A DNA stretch of 7,762 nt from an uncultured Clostridia bacterium (GTDB lineage: Bacteria; Bacillota; Clostridia; Oscillospirales; Acutalibacteraceae), in NCBI GenBank assembly GCA_946497265.1, contig CAMMKL010000099.1, positions 1-7,762 of the forward strand. Direction: 5' to 3'. A program made the position numbers and the translations under genes. Of this stretch, positions 1-5,353 are shown piece after piece (positions within the stretch are counted from its first letter, which is position 1; each line of letters begins with the position of its first letter). The notes under the pieces were generated by a model, which worked only from the letters and a program-made list of their open reading frames with translations, searched no databases and was not told the DNA's origin.

Positions 1-41
1 GGATTATTTCCCCCTTTAACCGGATTGGGGCCATCAACTAG
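1..41 (+). CDS. lepB: Signal peptidase I, C-terminal end only (partial)
   Basis: Frame 3 reads IISPFNRIGAIN and then a TAG stop at 39-41. This resembles the C-terminus of Gram-positive type I signal peptidases, which commonly end in a phrase such as F-R-x-x-P-F-N-R-I-G. Signal peptidase I is the membrane serine protease that removes signal peptides from exported proteins. None of its catalytic residues lie in this window, so the call rests on the 12-residue tail plus context: lepB is commonly found just upstream of rbgA and rnhB in Firmicutes. The tail fits well, but the evidence is short. The other two forward frames do not give a recognisable tail. Confidence 0.6.
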   Translation, partial: IISPFNRIGAIN

Positions 42-90
42 TTTTGTTTGCGCAACCTTATGCCGGCCGACGATTCGGCGGATATCTATA

Positions 91-124
91 ACGGCGCCTT
101 TCTTAGCCGTAAGAAAGGCGCTGT
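91..124 (+). terminator. Strong hairpin between lepB and rbgA, probable terminator or attenuator
   Basis: GCGCCTTTCTTA (94-105) and TAAGAAAGGCGC (110-121) are perfect reverse complements around a 4-base GCCG loop. Pairing extends outward through G93-T122 (wobble), C92-G123 and A91-T124, giving a 15-pair stem. The downstream bases TGTCTTTCTATC are T-rich but not an uninterrupted T run. Only the + strand side has a T-rich tail, so it is oriented to stop or attenuate transcription from lepB into rbgA. It ends about 22 bases before the rbgA ribosome binding site. It could instead be an mRNA processing or stability element. Confidence 0.6.
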
Positions 125-159
125 CTTTCTATCACACGTTTTCAAAAGGGGATGTTTTG

Positions 160-1035
160 ATGAGCGAGATACAACCCATACAATGGTTTCCCGGACATAT
201 GACCAAAACCAAACGGAAAATACAGGAAAGCCTGAAGCTGATTGACGCGGTGGCGGAGATCATGGATGCCCGAATCCCAATCAGCAGCAGGAATCCGGAT
301 CTTGACCGATTGGTTGCCACGAAACCACGTATCATATTACTTAATAAGTGCGATTTGGCCGACCCCGTCGAAACGGATAGCTGGATTGCACATTTTCAAA
401 AACAGGAAGTGGCCGCGATTGCGGTAGATTGTAAATCCGGCAAAGGGCTGAATCGGTTTATGCCGCTGCTAAAAAATGCCCTTGCCGGCCGCATCTCCCA
501 ATGGGAAAACAAAGGGATGGTAGGACGGGGTATCCGTGTAATGATCGTCGGTATCCCCAATGTAGGCAAATCCTCCTTTATCAATAAACTGTCGAAGGGG
601 GGGAAAGCCAAGGTGGAAGACCGCCCAGGCGTTACGCGAGGCAACCAATGGTATACCATTGGCAAGGGGGTTGAGCTTTTGGATACCCCGGGAGTTCTTT
701 GGCCCAAATTCGAAGATCCGTCGGTAGGCGAAAAGCTGGCATTTACCGGTGCGGTCAAAGATCAAATTATGGATACCGAGCAGTTGGCTGGTCGGCTGTT
801 GGAAAGGCTTGCGCATTCCAAATACGAGCAAGCCCTTAGAACCCGCTATAAACTGGGCGGAGAGTTTGCCGGCCTGCCTGCACATGAGCTTCTGGAAATG
901 GTAGGCAGAAAGCGCGGCATGCTGATTTCAGGAGGAGAGATTGATACCGAACGGGCTTCTGTAATGGTGCTTGACGAGTTCCGTGGGGGAAAGCTTGGAA
1001 GGATAACCTTAGAAACTGCGAAAGAAGAGGCATAA
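160..1035 (+). CDS. rbgA: Ribosome biogenesis GTPase YlqF/RbgA
   Basis: RbgA is a circularly permuted GTPase needed for a late step of 50S ribosomal subunit assembly; it binds the pre-50S particle in the cytoplasm. The 291-residue product is close to the usual size of about 280. The motifs occur in permuted order: N-terminal IQWFPGHMTKT, DARIP (36-40), G4 NKCD (62-65), the G5-like DCKSGKG (90-96), then G1 GIPNVGKSS (131-139), a G2 threonine in GVTRG (157-161) and G3 DTPG (175-178). A C-terminal helical domain follows. The frame is open back to base 1, but the ATG at 160 is chosen because AGGGG lies 8 bases upstream and the family N-terminus begins right after it. rnhB starts one base after its stop. 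The pairing of rbgA with rnhB is widespread in Firmicutes. Confidence 0.96.
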   Translation: MSEIQPIQWFPGHMTKTKRKIQESLKLIDAVAEIMDARIPISSRNPDLDRLVATKPRIILLNKCDLADPVETDSWIAHFQKQEVAAIAVDCKSGKGLNRFMPLLKNALAGRISQWENKGMVGRGIRVMIVGIPNVGKSSFINKLSKGGKAKVEDRPGVTRGNQWYTIGKGVELLDTPGVLWPKFEDPSVGEKLAFTGAVKDQIMDTEQLAGRLLERLAHSKYEQALRTRYKLGGEFAGLPAHELLEMVGRKRGMLISGGEIDTERASVMVLDEFRGGKLGRITLETAKEEA

Positions 1036-1036
1036 T

Positions 1037-1630
1037 ATGGATTGGTTGACATACGAAAAGCAGGCAAATTCCGAGGGGTATCAGGTGGTTTGCGGAGTGG
1101 ATGAAGCTGGGAGAGGGCCGCTGGCCGGCCCAGTCTATGCCGCTGCGGTTATCCTGCCGCCGGGCGCCGTGATCGACGGGGTAAACGATTCCAAGAAGTT
1201 ATCGGAAAAAAAGCGAGAGGCTCTTTTTCCGATCATCTGCGAACGTGCGCTTTCATTTTGTGTTGCGTCGGCCAGCGAAACGGAAATTGATGAAATGAAT
1301 ATCTTAAACGCTACTTTCCTGGCTATGAAGCGTGCGGTGGAAGGGCTTTCTATATCCGCAGAAGCGGCACTGATTGACGGAAACCGGCTGCCAGCCCTTT
1401 CAATTCCAGCTAGGAGCATTGTGAAAGGGGATTCCCTTTCTATGTCGATAGCCTGTGCTTCCATACTCGCCAAAGTAAGCCGGGATCATTTTATGTATGA
1501 ATTGGATCAGGCATACCCGCAGTATCAGTTTGCCAAACACAAAGGTTACGGCACCAAATTACATATGGAGCATATCCGGGAATACGGCCCTTGCCCCGCA
1601 CATCGAAAAACCTTTCTAAAAAAATTTTAA
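1037..1630 (+). CDS. rnhB: Ribonuclease HII
   Basis: RNase HII cuts the RNA strand of RNA-DNA hybrids and nicks 5' of single ribonucleotides misincorporated in DNA, starting ribonucleotide excision repair. The 197-residue protein opens its catalytic domain with CGVDEAGRGPLAGPV. The four metal-binding acidic residues are visible as D22, E23, D114 (in ALIDGNRLP) and D132 (in VKGDSLS); their spacing matches E. coli RnhB D16, E17, D108 and D126. The GRG motif (25-27) and the tyrosine of KGYGT (171) are the elements known to recognise the RNA-DNA junction. The protein ends shortly after AHRKTFL, as is typical. The start follows the rbgA stop by one base with GAAGAGG upstream, so the two are probably translationally coupled. 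It appears intact. Confidence 0.97.
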   Translation: MDWLTYEKQANSEGYQVVCGVDEAGRGPLAGPVYAAAVILPPGAVIDGVNDSKKLSEKKREALFPIICERALSFCVASASETEIDEMNILNATFLAMKRAVEGLSISAEAALIDGNRLPALSIPARSIVKGDSLSMSIACASILAKVSRDHFMYELDQAYPQYQFAKHKGYGTKLHMEHIREYGPCPAHRKTFLKKF

Positions 1631-1643
1631 AAGAGAGTGTGTG

Positions 1644-2027
1644 ATGCAATCTCGTAGAATCGGCAAAGAAGGCGAGGCGTTTGCCGCTTGCTTTTTAGAG
1701 CACAAAGGTTACGCGATCCTGGATCGGAATTATCATTCTCCCTATGGGGAGATAGACATAATTGCAGCCGACGGCCGATATATTGTTTTTGTTGAGGTGA
1801 AAACGCGCCGGGAAGGTTCCATCGTTTTTCCAGCGCAGGCGGTAACCCTGGCAAAACAACGTAAAATCCTGTTGACGGCAATGCTGTATTTGCAGGCGTA
1901 CCCTACAAAGCTTCAACCCAGATTTGATGTAATAGAAATCACAACTCACAACAGCATGTTCCGAATGGAAGGAATCACCCATCTGGAAAACGCTTTTCAA
2001 TTGGAGGAGAAGCATGGAATATTTTGA
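1644..2027 (+). CDS. yraN: YraN family (UPF0102) nuclease-fold protein
   Basis: This 127-residue protein belongs to the small, widely conserved UPF0102/YraN family, whose cellular role is not established. The family has a PD-(D/E)xK endonuclease-like core, visible here as GEID (35-38), D43 and FVEVKTR (49-55); D38, E51 and K53 are the likely metal and catalytic residues. An early RRIGKEGEAFA segment and a later QAVTLAKQRKI segment are also family hallmarks. A GTG at 1641 is in frame, but the ATG at 1644 is preferred because the AAGAGAG ribosome binding site ends 6 bases before it and only 3 before the GTG. The gene is usually next to rnhB in Firmicutes, as here. Its last 14 bases overlap the next gene. 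Family assignment is firm; a nuclease activity is only inferred from the fold. Confidence 0.93.
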   Translation: MQSRRIGKEGEAFAACFLEHKGYAILDRNYHSPYGEIDIIAADGRYIVFVEVKTRREGSIVFPAQAVTLAKQRKILLTAMLYLQAYPTKLQPRFDVIEITTHNSMFRMEGITHLENAFQLEEKHGIF

Positions 2028-2928
2028 CCTGCATTGCGATACTTTGACCGAAGCGTGGAAACAAAATAAAAGCCTGTATGAAAATGATTTGCATGTATCG
2101 TTCAAGCGAGGCAGCGGTTACCAGCCGTGGATGCAGTGCTTTGCCGTCTTTATTCCGGATACTGTACGCGGCGCGGCGGCAATGGCGTATTTTGACGCTG
2201 CCCGCCAAAAATTGCAGCAGGAGTTAAAGACAACTCCCCAAGCTGTTTTGTGCAGAACTTCGAATGACCTGCACGTTTGTCGGCAGCAAATGGGCGCGGG
2301 GGCGCTCCTTACCGTAGAAGGCGGCGCCGTGCTGGGAGGAAAGCTGGAATCACTTGACCATTTGTCATCGTGCGGTGTGCGGGCGATGACATTGACCTGG
2401 AACGGCGACTGTGAAATCGGCGGGGGGGTGGAAAGCGGCCGGGGAATTACCCCATTTGGGCGGGAAACCGTTCGCAGGATGGAGGAGCTTTCCATCGTGG
2501 TGGACGTTTCCCACGCAAGCGAAAGGTTGTTCTACGATGTGGCGGAACAGGCGCAGAAACCTTTCATTGCTACCCATTCGAATGCCAGGGCGTTGTGCGG
2601 GCACCCTCGTAACTTAACGGGAGAACAGTTTGCCGTTTTACGGGATAGAGGGGGGCTGGTAGGACTTAATTTACACCCTCCCTTTCTTGAAGAGAACGGC
2701 AAAGCCGACATCACCTCTCTGCTGCGCCACGCGGACTATTTCCTTTCCCGCGGCGGAGAACAGATTTTATGCATAGGTTCCGATTTTGATGGTGCCGACA
2801 TGCCTCAGGGGATCAATGGGATACAGGATATGGAAAACGTACAGGAGATTTTTTTAAAGCATTACAAGGAAAGCATTGTAAAAGCTATTTTTTTTGAAAA
2901 TGCTTATAAATTTTTCACAACGCTTTGA
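2014..2928 (+). CDS. Membrane dipeptidase family hydrolase (peptidase M19)
   Basis: This is a 304-residue zinc dipeptidase of the M19 (renal or membrane dipeptidase) family, an amidohydrolase-fold TIM barrel that cleaves dipeptides, in some members those with a C-terminal D-residue. The metal-site motifs are all present: H7 and D9 in FDLHCDT, bridging E102 in LTVEGG, H167 in DVSHAS and H188 in THSNARA. R199 in HPRN and D258 in GSDFDG complete the active site. There is no signal peptide or membrane segment, so the bacterial protein is likely cytoplasmic despite the family name. It starts inside the end of yraN with GGAGGAG 4 bases upstream, a layout suggesting translational coupling. Its substrate cannot be read from sequence; peptidoglycan-derived or scavenged dipeptides are plausible. 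Runs of G7 (2422-2428), T7 (2849-2855) and T8 (2888-2895) lie within the gene, yet the frame stays intact. Confidence 0.93.
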   Translation: MEYFDLHCDTLTEAWKQNKSLYENDLHVSFKRGSGYQPWMQCFAVFIPDTVRGAAAMAYFDAARQKLQQELKTTPQAVLCRTSNDLHVCRQQMGAGALLTVEGGAVLGGKLESLDHLSSCGVRAMTLTWNGDCEIGGGVESGRGITPFGRETVRRMEELSIVVDVSHASERLFYDVAEQAQKPFIATHSNARALCGHPRNLTGEQFAVLRDRGGLVGLNLHPPFLEENGKADITSLLRHADYFLSRGGEQILCIGSDFDGADMPQGINGIQDMENVQEIFLKHYKESIVKAIFFENAYKFFTTL

Positions 2929-2953
2929 CAGGGCAAGCTTTGTGGTATAGAAT
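2925..2953 (+). promoter_or_regulatory. Sigma-A type promoter for thrC
   Basis: A perfect -35 box TTGACA (2925-2930) and a -10 box TAGAAT (2948-2953, five of six consensus bases) are separated by exactly 17 bases. The -35 box overlaps the TGA stop of the upstream dipeptidase gene (2926-2928). Transcription would begin near 2960, leaving a leader of about 86 bases before thrC. I see no T-box, known riboswitch or threonine-rich leader peptide in that leader. The inverted repeat TAGAA-TGG-TTCTA (2948-2960) lies over the -10 box and could be an operator. Confidence 0.75.
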
Positions 2954-3046
2954 GGTTCTAGGTTGTGCGTGTAAGCGATTTGTATCTTAAAAAATAGACG
3001 CTTTCCATGGACGACCGGAGACCGAACGAAAAGAGGGAACCTGCAA

Positions 3047-4555
3047 ATGAATTATAAAAGTACCCGCGACCAGTCGGTAAACGTAACCGCTGCACAGGCA
3101 ATTGCACAGGGCATTTCCAAAGAGGGCGGCCTGTTTGTACCGGAAAAGCTACCTTCTTATTCCTACGCAGATTTGTGCGCTCTTTCCCATATGGATTATG
3201 TAGACAGAGCTCAGCGCATTTTGTCTGATTTCCTGACCGATTTCACCCAGGAAGAGATCCAGGAAAGTGTAACCGCTGCCTATGCACCTGACAAATTTGG
3301 TGAACATCCGGCTCCGTTGGCCCTTCAACAAACTGGCGAAGACAATATGTATTTGCTGGAGCTGTGGCATGGCCCGACGTGCGCCTTTAAGGATATGGCG
3401 CTGCAGCTTCTGCCGCATCTGTTGACAAAATCCCTTCACAAAACCTGCGACGGAAAAACCGCCGTTATTCTGGTGGCTACTTCCGGCGATACCGGCAAAG
3501 CGGCCTTGGAGGGCTTTAAGGATGTTGCGGGTACGAAAATGTTGGTATTTTATCCGGAAGACGGCGTAAGCCCCATGCAAAAACGCCAGATGGCAACCCA
3601 AGAGGGCGCCAACGTTCATGTGTGCGCAATCGAGGGGAATTTCGATGATGCCCAGACTGGAGTGAAAAAGATATTTACCGATCCTGCGGTCGCTGAAATC
3701 TTGGCAAAAAACAATATGCTGTTTTCCAGCGCCAATTCCATCAACTGGGGCCGCCTATTGCCGCAGATCGTTTATTATTTTTCAGCCTACTGCGATTTGA
3801 TGAGTACCGGGGAAATCGATCATGAAGGGGAAGAAATCAATATTGTAGTCCCAACCGGAAATTTTGGAAATATTCTGGCTGCATACTATGCTAGGAGCAT
3901 GGGCCTTCCGGTACAAAAGCTGATTTGCGCCTCCAATTCCAATAATGTGCTCACAGACTTTATCCGTTCCGGTACTTATGATAAAAACCGTCATTTTTAT
4001 ACAACCATTTCTCCATCCATGGATATTCTGATTTCCAGCAATTTGGAACGGTTATTGTATCATATGACAGGGGGAGATACCCAAAAAGTATCCGGCTGGA
4101 TGGCACAGCTTGCCCATGAGGGCCGTTATACAGTCGATGAAACCGTTCTGCGTCAGATACAAAGCCTTTTTTACGGCGGCTACTGTAATGATGAAGATAC
4201 GGAACGCACAATTAAAATGATGTTTGACACCGAACATTATCTTTGCGATACACACACGGCGGTAGCCATAAATGTTTATAAACAGTATGTGGAACAATCA
4301 GGAGACCGGGCAACCCCTACTGTCATTGCTTCCACGGCAAGCCCGTATAAATTTGCAGCAAGTGTATTGCAGGCACTGGAAGGCGGCCGCCCGAATGGAG
4401 ACGAGTTTGCCATGGTGGAATCCCTTTCCGCGCTTACCGGTACGGCCATCCCAGCTCCAATCCTGGCATTAAAGGAAAAGGGAGTTCGGTTCAACCGGGT
4501 GTGCGATACAGCTTCTATGCTTGAGGTGGTGTTCGATACCCTGGGTATCCGCTGA
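3047..4555 (+). CDS. thrC: Threonine synthase (PLP-dependent)
   Basis: Threonine synthase converts O-phospho-L-homoserine and water to L-threonine and phosphate, the last step of threonine synthesis, using pyridoxal phosphate. The 502-residue protein is of the long class with an N-terminal threonine-synthase domain (about 1-80; note STRD and GLFVPE), as in the E. coli and fungal enzymes. The PLP-binding lysine is K115 in HGPTCAFKD. The phosphate-binding loops are ATSGDTGKAA (144-153) and the glycine-rich PTGNFGN (269-275). FSSANSINWGR (226-236) is also typical of the family. The ATG has GAGGG 9 bases upstream and begins the conserved NYKSTRD. The gene has its own strong promoter and is followed 12 bases later by a metallophosphoesterase, probably in the same transcript. 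No other threonine-pathway genes (hom, thrB) are in view. Confidence 0.97.
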   Translation: MNYKSTRDQSVNVTAAQAIAQGISKEGGLFVPEKLPSYSYADLCALSHMDYVDRAQRILSDFLTDFTQEEIQESVTAAYAPDKFGEHPAPLALQQTGEDNMYLLELWHGPTCAFKDMALQLLPHLLTKSLHKTCDGKTAVILVATSGDTGKAALEGFKDVAGTKMLVFYPEDGVSPMQKRQMATQEGANVHVCAIEGNFDDAQTGVKKIFTDPAVAEILAKNNMLFSSANSINWGRLLPQIVYYFSAYCDLMSTGEIDHEGEEINIVVPTGNFGNILAAYYARSMGLPVQKLICASNSNNVLTDFIRSGTYDKNRHFYTTISPSMDILISSNLERLLYHMTGGDTQKVSGWMAQLAHEGRYTVDETVLRQIQSLFYGGYCNDEDTERTIKMMFDTEHYLCDTHTAVAINVYKQYVEQSGDRATPTVIASTASPYKFAASVLQALEGGRPNGDEFAMVESLSALTGTAIPAPILALKEKGVRFNRVCDTASMLEVVFDTLGIR

Positions 4556-4567
4556 TCGGAGGGATAC

Positions 4568-5254
4568 ATGGCAGTTTTTGCGATTGCAGACCCCCATCTA
4601 TCCCTAGGCTGTGACAAACCAATGGATATCTTTTCTGGCTGGAAGGACTATGTCGGACGCCTGGAAAGAAATTGGCGTGCAGTCGTTGACGATAACGATA
4701 CGGTGGTGATTGCCGGGGATATTTCCTGGGCAATGAAATTGGAAGAGACCAAGGAGGATTTTGCGTTCCTAAATAATCTGCCCGGCAGGAAACTCCTATT
4801 AAAAGGGAACCACGATTATTGGTGGAGTACACGCAAAAAAATAGAAGATTTTTTGTCTGCCAATGGATTCCATACCATGGGGATCATTTTCAATTCAGCG
4901 GTGGCTCTCGACACCATCAGTGTCTGCGGTAGCCGGGGCTGGTTTTACGATGCCGAAAGCGACGCCGATAAGAAGGTATTGAACCGGGAAGTCGGGCGTT
5001 TGCAGACCTCTATTGCTATGGCGGAAACAAGCGGGCTCGAACCCGTTGTCTTCCTCCATTATCCGCCGGTATATGGAGATGAAGTCTGCGAGGAAATTCT
5101 TTCGGTTTTAAAGGAGCACAAGATCCGGCGGTGTTACTATGGGCACATCCATGGAGCCGCTTGCAAAAAAGCGGTGACCGGTCTGTTTGAGGGCATAGAT
5201 TTTCAGTTGATTTCGTGTGATTATACAGGTTTTCGGCCAATTTTGGTTCGATAA
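4568..5254 (+). CDS. Calcineurin-like metallophosphoesterase, substrate unknown
   Basis: This 228-residue protein is a compact dinuclear-metal phosphoesterase. The family's metal ligands appear in order: D8 and H10 in IADPHLS, D51 in IAGDISW, N81 and H82 in LKGNHDYWW, H164 in FLHYPP, and H193 and H195 in YYGHIHGA. It resembles the small stand-alone phosphohydrolases of the COG1768 type, which lack a characterised substrate. There is no signal peptide or transmembrane segment, so it should be cytoplasmic. It begins 12 bases after the thrC stop with GGAGGG 4 bases upstream, suggesting co-transcription with thrC. The neighbour does not prove a role in threonine metabolism. The protein could be a phosphomonoesterase, a phosphodiesterase or a nucleotide phosphatase; sequence alone cannot decide. 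Confidence 0.9.
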   Translation: MAVFAIADPHLSLGCDKPMDIFSGWKDYVGRLERNWRAVVDDNDTVVIAGDISWAMKLEETKEDFAFLNNLPGRKLLLKGNHDYWWSTRKKIEDFLSANGFHTMGIIFNSAVALDTISVCGSRGWFYDAESDADKKVLNREVGRLQTSIAMAETSGLEPVVFLHYPPVYGDEVCEEILSVLKEHKIRRCYYGHIHGAACKKAVTGLFEGIDFQLISCDYTGFRPILVR

Positions 5255-5283
5255 TATAGCATTTTGCTCATTTTGCAAAAAAT

Positions 5284-5310
5284 GTAGCAAACAGTTTCAT
5301 AATGTGCTAT
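5284..5310 (+). promoter_or_regulatory. Degenerate CIRCE-like inverted repeat over the tig promoter
   Basis: GTAGCAAAC (5284-5292), then 9 bases, then ATGTGCTAT (5302-5310). The HrcA operator CIRCE has consensus TTAGCACTC-N9-GAGTGCTAA. Each arm here matches 6 of 9 consensus positions and the spacer is exactly 9 bases. It overlaps the -10 box, so a bound repressor would block the promoter. However, the usually well-conserved inner CTC and GAG are mostly lost, so this may be chance in AT-rich DNA. Confidence 0.25.
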
Positions 5311-5313
5311 ACT
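5285..5313 (+). promoter_or_regulatory. Extended -10 promoter upstream of tig
   Basis: TATACT (5308-5313) matches the -10 consensus at five of six positions and is preceded by TG one base upstream (TGC-TATACT), an extended -10 form. A poor -35 candidate, TAGCAA (5285-5290), sits 17 bases upstream; the extended -10 could compensate. Transcription would start near 5320, about 34 bases before tig. The surrounding gap (5255-5353) is strongly AT-rich compared with the genes. Confidence 0.6.
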
Positions 5314-5353
5314 TATTTAGATATTTTGCGTTTTTGCAGGAGGATGACTAAAA

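Noticed and set aside
66..79. Small hairpin GCCGA-CGAT-TCGGC upstream of the main rbgA hairpin
   Set aside because: Only 5 pairs and no T-rich tail; too short to call a separate element.
25..159. N-terminal extension of rbgA back to an ATG at 25
   Set aside because: The extension overlaps the lepB tail and the hairpin, has no ribosome binding site and no family similarity. The ATG at 160 has a good ribosome binding site and begins the conserved N-terminus.
752..766. GGTCAAA followed by GATCAAA, resembling a CtsR operator
   Set aside because: It lies within the rbgA coding region and the repeats are 7 bases apart rather than the 10-base period of CtsR sites.
2422..2895. Homopolymer runs (G7, T7, T8) in the dipeptidase gene as a phase-variation switch
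   Set aside because: Runs of 7 or so also occur in rbgA and rnhB here, the frame is intact, and a cytoplasmic housekeeping-type enzyme is an unlikely phase-variable target.
2952..2990. Twelve-codon frame starting at ATG 2952 as a leader peptide
   Set aside because: Its start lies within the -10 box, upstream of the predicted transcription start, and it has no threonine codons.
2960..3046. Possible T-box or amino-acid riboswitch in the thrC leader
   Set aside because: No T-box sequence, terminator hairpin with T run, or recognisable riboswitch core is present; only weak pairings such as AGGTT (2960-2964) with AACCT (3038-3042).
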